This document shows, piece by piece, positions 51,229-62,670 of a DNA stretch of 64,000 nucleotides (positions are counted from its first letter, which is position 1; every line of letters begins with the position of its first letter). The position numbers and the translations under genes are program-made. Below the pieces are notes generated by a model. That model was not told the DNA's origin. It saw nothing but the letters and a program-made list of their open reading frames with translations, and ran no database searches. This DNA comes from Sitta carolinensis (lineage: Eukaryota; Chordata; Aves; Passeriformes; Sittidae), in assembly GCA_032173965.1 (NCBI GenBank), contig CM063284.1, positions 60,944,863 through 61,008,862 of the forward strand, written 5' to 3'.

Positions 51229-51940
51229 CTGCAGGAAACACACAGGAGGGAAGCGGCCTCCACAGTGCAGCTCCCCAGCCAGCTAAAGGCTTCACCTTGC
51301 TCTGGCACTCAATTTCCCCTTGACAAGTTGTTAAACAACCACCTGACTATAGCCAGCCCCCCTCAGGGGCCAAGTTTTAGTGTGTTATTGCACATTTATG
51401 CAAGGTAGATTCGCAGATATAAAAGTATTTTTATGCAACAAAACTAAAAAATAAATATACCTCACTTAGAGATTAAGTGCATATATTCTCAGATAAATAC
51501 CAACTCCCAAAGAAATGGCTTAATGCTTAAAATATTTTGACAGAATGTCATGTAGCCCACAGGTCCCACAAGTTCCTGGGAAAACAGGAGTAGAAACAAA
51601 CATATAGCAAAGATTTTGTTAATACGTTCATCTTACCTATACTAGCCACTTTGGGTTGATTAACAACCCCAGGAAAAAGAGCAGGAGGCACAGAGAGGGC
51701 AAAGAACCTTTAAAGCTGCACTTATCCAAGGTTTGTATCATGCTCAGGTTTCTAAACCTTTAGCCATGCTCTAACCTTTCACCAGTAAAACACACTCAGT
51801 AGTGTCCACAACAAAGAAATCAGACCTCCTTGCTGCAGCTGAAAATGTGAATTTCCTCCTTCATCTGCAGGCCGTATTAAGGGATTGGGGAGCTCTCTCA
51901 GCTATGCTGCATCCTCAGTACAGACAGGGGCTCTGGAAAG

Positions 51941-51995
51941 GGGAAGAGGGGAGGAAGAGGGGAGGAAGAGGGGAGGAAGAGGGGAGGAAGAGGGG
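51941..51995. repeat. 11-bp minisatellite aggaagagggg
   Basis: Four perfect head-to-tail units of aggaagagggg at 51952-51995, preceded by one near-perfect unit (51941-51951). All-purine on the plus strand. It lies within a 107-codon open frame (51802-52125) that this repeat itself helps keep open. Confidence 0.95.
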
Positions 51996-52229
51996 TCAGA
52001 AAGCAGTAGCTGCTCTCCCTAACCTGGGCACAGAAGCCATGAAAAACTGCACATTGTGTAGGCAAGCAGCCTACACAGCATGCCTGGAAAGTGGTGTTTT
52101 AGGATATCAAAAAGCTACCCTGTGACGAGGTTGTTTAAAAGCCACCCACAGATCTAACAAATAGTGGACTTAAGGAGAGATGGAAGCAGTTTCATATGCC
52201 AAAGGAAAGGTAAAATGCCTTGAGGAAAA

Positions 52230-52251
52230 GAAAAAAAAAAAAAAAAAAAAA
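52230..52251. repeat. A-run
   Basis: An uninterrupted run of about 20 A. Confidence 0.95.
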
Positions 52252-54059
52252 GCCAAAAATGAAACACCTCTCTTCCTATCCCATTTTTTCCCTTTTGTAA
52301 TGTTGAATAGAAAAAGCCTCACATTTTATAATTCTTCCATAACATTCCTGGCAGGTAGGGAAAGACAAATACAGGGGAATTCCATTTACCCCAAAGGCTG
52401 GCTTTTGTTTTATTCCAGTTCACTTCAGCTATTTTTTTTTTCTTTTACCTAAGGCTTTGAACTTTCTTTTTCTGTAATGTTTCAGGAAACCCTACAGAAA
52501 TCATGTCCAGGTTTAATCCCTGTGCCAAGTTCTCCACCTCTGTGCTTCACACGCTGCTCATTCAGTGCACGCACTTGCCAGAGCTCCTCTGTGCCGCCCT
52601 GCTGAGACCCAGGCTGAGGGAATAAGGAATGACTCAAGCACCTCCCACTAATGTTGCAGCAGTTATTCATTTCCACTGTTATTCTGAAATCAAAACCCCC
52701 AAATTAACAAACTACAGCAAGAGAGTACTATCTGAGAGCAGGAAAAAATGGTTTTTTCAAATGAAAATGGCAAAAATTGGCCTTTTTTGCTTCCTGTACT
52801 ATTTTTTTCCCTCCTCCCTTCTGTGAGACACCATCCCTCTTCCCACTATCTCCCTCTTAGGAGGGCTTGCAAAAGACCCCAGGGCAACAGAGTGCAGCTG
52901 CCAGACCCCAACCTCCATCCGTCAGTAGCCAGTCAGTGGCCTGACCTCCATCCATCACCAGCCAGGCACAATGTGTGAATGAGGTTTGGTGCCCGTTTCC
53001 ATGGCAATGACACCGCACACCGAGTGCACGCTGCCCATAGAGCTGGCTTCTCCACAGAGGTACTCGGAACAATAGACTAAGCTTAGGACATATAGCCAAG
53101 CTTAAGGCCTGTAAGGAGGAGCCACCACTGTCAAGTGAAGGCAGAGCGTTGCTCTTAATGCTTTCCCATCACTGCCTGGTTTTTTGTTCCTGCAGCAATC
53201 TGTCCTAAGCAGGCATGGAAGAACACCAGTTTCAGCAGCTTATATGAATATGTGGCTGCATATAGTCGTACAAGCAGACAGGAGAGACCGTGCCATCTAT
53301 ATATGGTCAAAGAGTACTTCCAGTGACCCCTCTTTACCCTCTTATGTCTGAGAGAGTTTCTTAAGGGCTTTCCTCAGAACCACAAAGCCGGAGCTTTAAT
53401 TCCTGACCTATTTCCAAAGCTCAGCGAAAGCCAGCACAGATGTATGTTCACCACAGAAACATCCTGTGATTTTGTAAAGCAATTTAAAAAAAAAATAAAT
53501 CTGAAGTTGCAAGGCTAAGCACTCTGAAAGCGCTTGGATCAAAAAAAGTAATTAAGAAAAAAAATAGTTATTGTTCGGTTTAATGTTTTCCATTTTAAAA
53601 GAAAGTGATTTTCATTAGATGAAAGAGCTTAATGGTTTGAAAAAAAATCTAAGGCTTGCAAACCTCCAGCATGGGTGTAGCATTTGATAACTAAATATCT
53701 TCTAAGCTCATGGAAGGGGAGAAAACCCACATTGCATAGGACATCCCTCAGCTCCACCACTTTTCTGTCTCACTCTTGCCAAGGGGCTTGAAACACCCCT
53801 TGCAGACAAGCATAGGTTTCTAAATTCAGGGTACATCAAGTTGCTATTCTCAAAGTCTCAATTTTGGGCTAGCTACTGCTGGATCAATCATTCCGCAGGA
53901 TTAGGAAACAAATTGATCCATTGTTTTGAGTCATAAAAGTATTTTCCTGCCTTGACAATATTGGACTGTAAAGACCCTTTTCCAGAGCTGAATATCTTAC
54001 TCAACCCTGCCAAGTAAAAAACATACTTTTCAGGGCTTTTTAGCTCTCTCATATAACTG

Positions 54060-54335
54060 TCTTCCACAAATGCCAGACATCAAAGACTAATGCTGCCTGA
54101 CGAGCCATAATTGACACAATGACAACCAAGTATCTCATATCATCATATAATCTTTTTTTAAGAAGCATGGCAACCTTTCCAGCCATCCACATTTCCTTTA
54201 AACATTTCACTTTAAACTCAGTGAAATTAATTTCAAAATTGGCAGTTTAGTATAATGAAGCATTTGCGAGAGCTGTAATGTCTTTTTCTCACTTTGCTCC
54301 TAGTCGGCTCCCATAATTTGCACTTAATTCAGATT
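54060..54335. promoter_or_regulatory. Candidate conserved non-coding element
   Basis: A homopolymer-poor block with closely spaced ATTA/TAAT cores (for example GCCATAATTGAC near 54105, AAATTAATTT near 54225 and CATAATTTGC near 54312). The pattern resembles developmental enhancers but is unproven without alignment. Confidence 0.22.
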
Positions 54336-55067
54336 ATCAATGTACCACTACTATGAAGGGGAGAAAATTGCACAGTTTGATGGCAAAAGATTAAAAATAC
54401 TGCTGAAAACCTAGCAGGTAAAATATGAATGCACAAAACATTCAGAAAGTTCTCATACCTGGCATGAGAAAGTGGACATGAATATATTGAAAGTTCCCAA
54501 AAATCTTGGTCTCCGTCTTTCACATACTATATAGAAAAGCATGCCAAACCCCAGAGAAACATTCCTATTTCAGGGGGAGGAAGTAAACCACATGCCTTCC
54601 ATAAATAGCACTCTCCTCCCTTATGTAAACCCTGTGCACTCACCCTGTGACTATGCTACAGTTTAAATATTTTGCTAACCTTATGCTATATTTTCAGCAC
54701 AGCAAAAACCAACACTGCAAAACATCTGCCCCCAAGTTATAAGTGGGAGTGCTTAAGAGGCGGCTTTTCTTCTGTTTAGGAAAAGGGGTGCCCTTGCTAG
54801 GAATGCAGCCCAATTCATCCTAGGTCATCTGGAATGGCTCAGCTCAAAGGTCCCGCTATTTACCCACAGCTAAGAAACTGCCCGGCTATGCTGCCTTTAT
54901 AATGAAGCTGGCTTACCCTGCACAAGGGAAAGAGAGAAAATAGCATCAAAAGAATCAGTCTTACTGGGACTTTTAAATGAGAAATCAGCTGAGCAAGCCA
55001 CCATCCAAGGAAAGAGGAGGAGGTTCCCTTGCACACATTATATGATTTAATTAATTAAGGCACATAC

Positions 55068-55152
55068 CCGAAGCTGTTTGAGTGCAAAGACACAGCTCGA
55101 CTGAAATGATAGGCTGCTCGAGAGCCGCTCACCAGACTCAGTTTGGCTGCAT
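55068..55152 (-). CDS. Candidate exon
   Basis: A strong minus-strand acceptor (cctgatgcctgtgtcttcccag) ends at 55153 and a good donor TTCGG|GTATGT starts at 55067. The 85-base segment enters in phase 1 and leaves in phase 2. The peptide AAKLSLVSGSRAAYHFSRAV resembles one helical-repeat (TPR- or HEAT-like) unit, and the segment has more CpG and third-position G/C than its flanks. It does not join in phase directly to the candidate at 57084-57180 or to 51111-51228, so intermediate exons would be required. Confidence 0.32.
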
Positions 55153-55600
55153 CTGGGAAGACACAGGCATCAGGAAAGGCCACGTTCAGTCTGCTATGGA
55201 AAAGGCAGACATCTTCTCCCTTTAAACTTCGCACTGCCTCACAATACCCTCAGCCGTGGAGTGAAGCAAAGACCGAAGGGTGCTGACGAGAAACCAACAC
55301 CTGCTCAGTCCTCCTCCAACTCTGATCCCCTAAGTGAATGAATTCACACTTGGCATCTTTGGACAGACCACTTTGGAAGCTATAGATCATATTTGTCTCC
55401 TTTTCCACTCTAATCAGCAAAACATCACTCTTGCTTTTAAAACTCTGACGATGGGGAGATTAAAAGCAGGGAAAGAGGGAGATTACAATGGCAAATACAC
55501 CAAGCCTGACCTTTCAGTATAGGAATTCTGGCAAAAAGCAGGCTCTGGGCAATGCAGTGTAAAGAGTAAGAAGCAGAGATATATAGATAGGTCAACCCCC

Positions 55601-55619
55601 CAAAAAAAAAAAAAAAAAA
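55601..55619. repeat. A-run
   Basis: About 19 A, followed by an A/C-rich tract to about 55660. A similar A/C-rich tract lies at 55965-56030. Confidence 0.92.
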
Positions 55620-57083
55620 CCACAAAAAAACCTCCAAACCCCAACCACACCTTCAAATAACTAAATTCTAAATTAAAAGAGTGAAAATTGTCATCTTTTA
55701 ATCTCTCTGTATCACAGGCACAGTTATCAACAATCAAAAATTGTGCTTAAAAATTGTGGTGTTTAAAATAATTCTCTCAACTCCTTATTTGCATTGGAGG
55801 AGTATTCAGCAATATAATATACACAGATTCTGCTTTCAGTATTTTGCTTCACAGAGAATGGCTAGAAAGTTAGTACCAAGAAAACAAAAGCTGAGTCACA
55901 GCTGATCACATCATAACTGAAAGATAGCTTGTAATTTAAAAATAAATTAGGAAAACAACTGCAAAATAACCCCAAACAAACAAAAGAACAATAAAAAAAA
56001 CACACAAAAACCCCAAACCAAAACCAAACATGCCCCATAAGTAAAGCCTCCTGCAAATACTGCTGGTGAATTATCATTTACAAGTTGGCTACCTGAGATT
56101 TCTAAACTCCAGCAGCCTACCTGGACTCCCACTACATTTGTCATCATGGGTTACACAGAACAACTTTCACTTTGCCCTAGTAATGTCTCAGTTAGGGTCA
56201 CAAAGGATGTCACTTCCCTCTATCTTCTCCACCAATTTTCCCATAAAGGAGGGAAAGAAAATTTAAATCAATCAATAGCTATTTGGAGACCATGAAAAAA
56301 CGGACTTTTCTAGAGCTGACTGTGATCTGAACTCATTCTTTGCATTTCCTACCACAGGTAGCTGCCATGGCTGCACAAATCTTCCCCACGGTAGAAGGCA
56401 TTCCTGTGTTCCTCATTCAAAGGCTCTGATTGCTCCCTGTGAAATGACCTGAGTCTTTCTTTAAAAAAATAAAAATCAATGTTTCAGCGTTCTTGTTACA
56501 TGCTGCTAAGGCAGACCCCACAACAGATCCAGAAGGGCACACCGCAAGTCAGATTCTTCATACATTTTAATTACAGTTTACACAAAGTGAAAGGCAGGTT
56601 AATAAGCTCAGTTCATTTAAAAAAAAATAAAATTAATAAGAAATAGCATTCTTGTATGGATGAACAGGGGACTTAGCCTTCAGAGGGCTGATCAGAAAAT
56701 ATATATTACATCCAAGAGTCACCTATAGTCCTCAGCTGGGAAAGAGGAGGGAACAAAAAGGGCAGGGAATGGAGAAAAGAACAAGGGACCTTATTTAATA
56801 AAATCCATTTAAAGAGAAGGGTTTCTCATTAAACTGCTCCATTTATACCACAGCAGATTCAAAAGGTTTTCTCCCTTGTGAGATTTCTCAAGACCATTGA
56901 ACACACGCAAATCTGCAGAGAGAGGAAGCAGAAGAAAAGCATTTCAAGCAGCAAAGCCCGAAGAACAGACAATAGGTGCCACCTCCAGATAGCAAGGACA
57001 CGCTTCCCTGCGAGACCCATGGCCACCCATATTTAATGCAAGTAACTGAGAGCGTGCTCCAATCTGGCCAATGTGAGACTCAC

Positions 57084-57180
57084 CACCACAGCTGCTCGCT
57101 CAAAGCACTGGGTGGCCCTGAATGCTTTTAAATGGAAAACATGAACGCAGAGATCTGGGTGGTGTTCTGTGTGCAGTGGC
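57084..57180 (-). CDS. Candidate exon
   Basis: On the minus strand a strong acceptor (cgcctccccctccttctcag) ends at 57181 and a near-consensus donor GGTG|GTGAGT starts at 57083. The 97-base segment enters in phase 2 and leaves in phase 0 and is open for 32 codons, ending FHLKAFRATQCFERAAVV. Splice signals are among the best in the window. No family is recognised, and direct linkage to the other candidates is not shown. Confidence 0.32.
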
Positions 57181-57559
57181 CTGAGAAGGAGGGGGAGGCG
57201 AACCTGCCCCCTGCCAAACCCTGAGTCACAGCCCCATGCCAGGGAATCCCATGCAGAGCCCTGTGCACTGTGGTGCTGGGCTGAGCATCGAGGAAAACAG
57301 CCCAAACCTCCTGGTAACATTACCGAAACTACCCAGCTGTGACACATCCTTTCTTATGTCATGTTTTGGCTACCCCAATTGTGACACTACTGTTTTCGGT
57401 AAGCAGAGAGCGTGAGAGCGGTGCTGTGAGCCAGGCTTACTCTACGCCTTTTTCCTCACCCCATCCTCACAGCTCCACATCCAGGGTTACTCATCACAGG
57501 TCCCCACATGTCCCTTGCAACTGGCTGTGCCTGTAGTTCTTCATACTAAATTTACTTCT

Positions 57560-57900
57560 GAATGTGTAGCGGGGAATATTAATACATGACCTGTTCTATG
57601 ATTAAAAAGGGATTACTTTTTTCCCACCAAACAGGGTGAAAGGGAAATTATAAAGTTGCATCCAGAAGAATATCATTTCCAAGTTAGACACCTTCCATTT
57701 TAAAAAACCCTATGAGGTTCTAATTTATTAATGAATAGCTGCTGTCTTTGTAATTTTGTCATACTTATTCCATTACTGTCTGACACTTCCTATTGTCCCT
57801 GCTTGAATTTTTAAACACTTCCACACGACTAGTGCTAATCTCCATGTTTCATGGAGGGCTGCTAATAAAAGGATAGAGATGCATGAGTGTATAAGAATGA
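57560..57900. promoter_or_regulatory. Candidate conserved non-coding element
   Basis: Dense TAAT/ATTA cores (GAATATTAATAC near 57575, TTATTAATGAATAG near 57725, CTAATAAAAGG near 57860), no frames of interest and no repeat signature. Compositional evidence only. Confidence 0.22.
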
Positions 57901-59040
57901 TTATAGCTAAACGTGCTCTAAAGCCTGCTCTTAACATGTCTCAATTTCTAGCATTTCTCCCTTCCCTCTAACTCCCAGCATCTGAAAGGAAAATAAAAAT
58001 GAAGGAAATATATCTTTCCCCTTTATTTTGGGCTTGAATGGGATTTACTCCTGATCAAGAGAGAAAAAGAGAACTCCTCAAAGCAAAAGGCTCCCAACAC
58101 AGGGTGGAAAGATGCAGGACTCTTGTGTGAAAGAAACCTTGGCAAGCGAACAGCAAGCTTCATATCTTGATATTTCTTTCAGAAAAATCTTGTAGAACTG
58201 GTGCAACAAGGTATTGTGAAGAGTTGCTTTGAGGATACAACCTTGCAATAAACAACCCCTGATTTAAACACAAAACTACATTCACCTAGACAGTCTTTTA
58301 TTTGTTTATTCCCAAGGATTTCAACACCTCTTTTACCCTGATTCTCTGCACTACAGATTTCCAGAAGGTAAGTACAAAGACCTTATGAATTTGAAAGCAC
58401 TGTTAAAGCACCTTTTTAAACTCATATTTTCTTAAAATCCTCCTATCCACACCTTCTAAGAACTGTTTTAAGAACAGTACTGACTCTCCCCTTCCCTCCC
58501 AGCCTGCTCTATTGGGTCTGTTTTCCATCCCTAGATTGGGTCTTAGGTGTTTACTACTGGCCCATGTAATTCCACACAAACTACCTTAAAATAGCTTAAA
58601 TGCATAAATGTGAGCAGGAAATTTTCTTAAAATTCTATGAAATTTACACCTTTACCATAAAGATCACTATGGGAAATAGGGACAAATGACCCTGACTGCT
58701 TCTTTAACACATGTATTTTGCACAATCAACATTGTTTTTCACTGCCTCATTCCAATAGGACCTTCTCCTTGTACTGTATGCACTGTGTTCACACGGGAAG
58801 CCCTAGATCCATTTAACAATTTGCAAATACCTCTTGCACTTGGTGAGTTGGGTGAAGAAACATTCTCTACTGTGGTCCCCCAATGTTCAGGTAAACGGAG
58901 CTCAGCTTATTTTGTACTTCTGTCTTCCCAAATAGAGAGGACCTGCATTCCAGTAGCTTTGCTTTAAACCAAATGAAAAGAGGCAGTAGCAGTCATCACT
59001 CCTAATCAGTCAAGGATGCACCAGAGAGCTCACTGATGCA
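57901..59040. other. AT-rich non-genic stretch
   Basis: Nothing was recognised. The frame at 58686-58967 has no identifiable domain. Confidence 0.45.
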
Positions 59041-59271
59041 GACAGTGGGTTTCAATTAGATATTAGGAAGAACTTTACTCAGAGAATGGTGAGGCACTGG
59101 AACAGGTTGACCAGAGAAGCTGTGGATGCCCTATCCATGAAAGCATTCAAAAACAGATTGGATGGGACTTTGAGCAACCTGGTCTAGTAAAAGGTGCCCC
59201 TGCTCAACACCAGAGAGTCTGGATAATCTTTAAGAGGCTTTTCAAACCAAGCCAGTTTGTGATTCTATATC
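59041..59271 (+). mobile_element. CR1 LINE 3' fragment, sense, old
   Basis: A short 5'-truncated CR1 piece. It retains gggtttcaattagatattaggaag, a recognisable gaccagagaagctgtgg block, and ends at a decayed terminal motif (gtgattctat, near 59258-59267). It has more mismatches than the copy at 29019. Confidence 0.88.
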
Positions 59272-61383
59272 TGAAAGACTTGCATAGCTCGCCTGCTTCA
59301 AAGAGAGGCTAACACAACTGCTAAATTATATTGCTTAGTTGTTTGGCTATTAATCTAAGAGCAATCCTGAGCTGAAAAGAGTTCATAAGAAATAAAGAGT
59401 TTTGGTGTTCTACGACCTCCACAACTTCCCCCCAACCCAAATCCCCATGCACAGTCAACCCACTTTTACTTCCAGACAAAGTAGTATTTCTAAATGCTAC
59501 TCCTACAACTAATAGTGCTGCACTTAAGTCAGAGCTGTCCAATTTTAAAGCAACTGGCATATACACTGACAATTTAACAGCAGCCCTAAAGCTATGTCTT
59601 GCTTGCATATGCACACCTATTTACATGAGTTGTTACCAAAAGAAATTCAAACCATCATGAGAGCTGACTGTTCTCGTGATTTCTCTTCAACATTAATGGA
59701 AAGCCTGCAAGCAAAAAAATGTTCTTCTCACCTTGAAATGACAGAGAAACTGAATATGCAGGCCAGACTTTGAGGGTTATACATAGCTTTTAAAGTTCAA
59801 CCTGGACCTCCCAAAACAAAGTTTTCTAAACTCAAAGGCCCTCAGATCTCATTTACTGAGCTCTTTCAAATACAGGACAAAGTCTAAAATGCACTACTCT
59901 TCTCACTACAAAGAAAGAAATATTGCCAATCCTCCAGGCAATGCTTTGAAAATTTATTCCTTCGTACCTTTATATTTAAATAATGACATTTGTCAAAAAC
60001 TTACAATGATTGTATTTAAGACCCTTCAATTCTCTTTAGGTAACAAGATCACACTAGCAGTGGTATCTTTATTCATCCCTAGGAATCCCTAGGTAAACTG
60101 TCAGAAAGGACAAAAACCTCTGAAAGTTGTGAGGCAACACGATTTACTTGTCCAGGGATAAAACAAGAGATCTTCTGATCACGAACCCAATGCAGGTTGA
60201 GTTTACAATATGAATCAATTTTCTGAATACAGGGATTGAGCCTAAAATGGCTTGCAGTGGCATGGCACCCTAGTACAGTATAAAAAAGTAGCTTCTTACT
60301 TTCTAAACCTCTCTGTCTTTCATTCCTCTCCTCCAGGAAATAGTTACAGACTATTTTTTCCAAAGATACCTAATTGCCTACTGCAGTCTCAGATCAAACA
60401 GGTATTTGCATGCTTTAATTTATGTCTACAAAGTTACTTCTGGGCACAAAATAAGAACTACACCAAAGCCAGCTTAAACAGTTTTGATGGTCAAATATAC
60501 ACTAACCTGCCTTATTGCCTTTTTTGCATTTGAAATTTAGTGTTGATTCACAATTTCAAAAAATAAAATGAAACAGTGCAGTCACAGCGGAGCTGTGTCG
60601 TAAAACATAATTTGAAATATATCTGCCCATTCAATTCACACACAAAATTCAAATGCCAGGCTGATTTTTATCTCTGCCATGATAAAAGCATATGCACAAG
60701 GCAGAAGAGCTCATGAATTCACAGGCCAGCAGGTGCTCTTGGGAATTTCCCTGATAGGAGCTTCTGGCACATGGGAACCACCTTGCACTGCTTCAGATTA
60801 CCCACAGGTCAAAAACATGTACTGAGGCAGTAACCAACACTGAATATATAATGACTCACCCCACACTAATTTGTTTTTATAGCCACAGCCACAGTTATGG
60901 GCACTAGTGCTGAGCTGGCTCCTCTCCTCCTGTTATCTTAAGATTCATATCTTTCCACCTGCTCTCATCTGTCCCATGGGGTGAAAACACATTGCACAGT
61001 TGTAGATAATTTTTTTCACACTTGCCTTTTTATATTTTGACAGTGCAACAAAATGGAATTATCCTACATAACAAATACCACCACTGCACTTACCACACAG
61101 AAGTCTGCCAGCCTCCTTTTCCACTTGCAATGCTATGATGAGCAGCAGGAAGAGCACACCACCCTTGCTTGATGAGGTTACTCCCTAAAGTTTAAACCAA
61201 CAATAAATAATTAGGATTGCTATAAAAACTCTGTTTAGTTTATATACATCTCAGCAAGTTTGAGGATCTGTAAGCCTTAAGCTATTTTAAGCTTGCAACA
61301 TTTTCCTGAACTCAAAGATTAATATCTGTTCTAAGTTTCTTCATTCAATTCCACTTTTTGAGTTATCAAAGTTCATAAAATTG
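59272..61383. other. Non-genic stretch
   Basis: Two minus-strand frames (59321-59614, 97 codons; 60079-60363, 94 codons) are open but have no recognised domain. The second starts beside a direct repeat of aatccctagg at 60074-60092. No RNA gene was seen. Confidence 0.4.
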
Positions 61384-61689
61384 CCTATCTGTTACTGCGA
61401 CGCACAGAGGGAACACAGCAATGCACAGACAACAGGTGTCCAGAGCACAGAAGAAGAAAAGAACTCAAGTTTATTGAAACCTCAGCTAGTTATGATTTTC
61501 AGGACACTGACCAGGGATTGGGTAATGAGGTATCCACCTCTCCAATCCATTGGTCAGATGAGAAGTCCTTCACATCATATCTTTAACAAAAGAATGTAAA
61601 TTATTTTGTTTATCTTACAATTTTGTGAGAACCTGACTTCATTCTACAGAAACAAATCAGAAGGCTTATTTTCAGGGACAACACCTATC
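61384..61689 (-). mobile_element. Second solo LTR of the same ERVK-type family, with 6-bp TSD
   Basis: Spans 61390-61683 (294 bp), starts TGTTACTG and ends GGGACAACA on the plus strand, with a perfect six-base target-site duplication CCTATC at 61384-61389 and 61684-61689. On the minus strand it has CCAAT boxes and AATAAA (61470-61475) in the same places as the copy at 19878-20178, with the same orientation. Different target duplications show that the two copies inserted independently. There is no internal retroviral sequence. Confidence 0.93.
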
Positions 61690-62608
61690 AGTCCGTCTAT
61701 AAGCTACTGAAACACTTCTCTGACCCCAAATGACAGGCAGCCTGTGGTATATTTTGCAAGAACTTTTCAAGTTAACTTTTGACCTTTCCTTTATTCCTTC
61801 ACTTTTCCATACTCCCTGGTTACTTTATCCTTTGTCTTCAGTTTCTACTCTTATTTTTGTTTTCCTCACATGGTATTTTTGCTCTTTTTTTCAGAAACTT
61901 GCACTCTGTTCCCACTTGCCACATCTCTATTAATGACTCTTTTACTGAGCAGTGCTGAGCAGTCAAGACGTAGCTAAGATCTAAAACTAACATTTCCAAA
62001 ATGGATTTCAAGTAAAGCAAATTACCTGAAAAGGCTTTTTATCACTAACAGCAACATTGTATACAATACACACACAATTAGAGAACTTTTTAATAGGGAA
62101 AAAAAGTGTGTTCCATTTGTGTTAAAGTTCTTCCCACACTAGACTCTGCTCTTAAGTGGATATTGAATTGTTAAACATAATACAATTTCAGAGATTTCAT
62201 TAAATTCTAGCTATGATAGTTATTATTTTTCCTCCTTGCTTCATTTATTAGAAAAAATAAGGTATTACCATCATCCAATATCAGTTTGCACTTGTGTGGT
62301 ATTTAAGTTGCAAGTTTATATTTTGATTTTCTGACATACTGCCAGTGATATTTCCTCCCTGGGCTGTTAAAGTAAGATGTTGGATCTCCAGAGAGTGCAA
62401 TGTGAATTACCATTAGTTACAAAAATACTTAATGTTCTTGGGAAAACAAGGGGCTTGAGAAAGCACAGATCTAAATCTACAAAACTAGAAGTCTGTCAAA
62501 AGGCGGCCTGTTGCATGAACAGCAAATTAAAGTGATCAATACCAGTGTCTGGATTCCCAGTACCCAGATATTCTGTATCCTTTGTGTCAGCAATAAACAG
62601 AAATTAAA
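61690..62608. other. AT-rich non-genic stretch
   Basis: Nothing was recognised. Confidence 0.5.
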
Positions 62609-62670
62609 GTCACAGAATTTTTAGGGTTGAAAGGGACCTCTAGAGATTATCTTGTCAAATCCCCCAAATA
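62609..62670 (-). mobile_element. Tiny CR1 3' end, antisense
   Basis: Only the reversed CR1 3' terminus is visible: cacagaatttttagggttga followed by a gggacctctagagattatc block. The sequence after about 62670 no longer matches what I recognise as CR1. Confidence 0.8.

Noticed and set aside
52482..52676. Minus-strand exon-like segment after ttccttattccctcag
   Set aside because: Donors are weak (GTGCGT or GTGGAG) and there is no phase constraint to support it.
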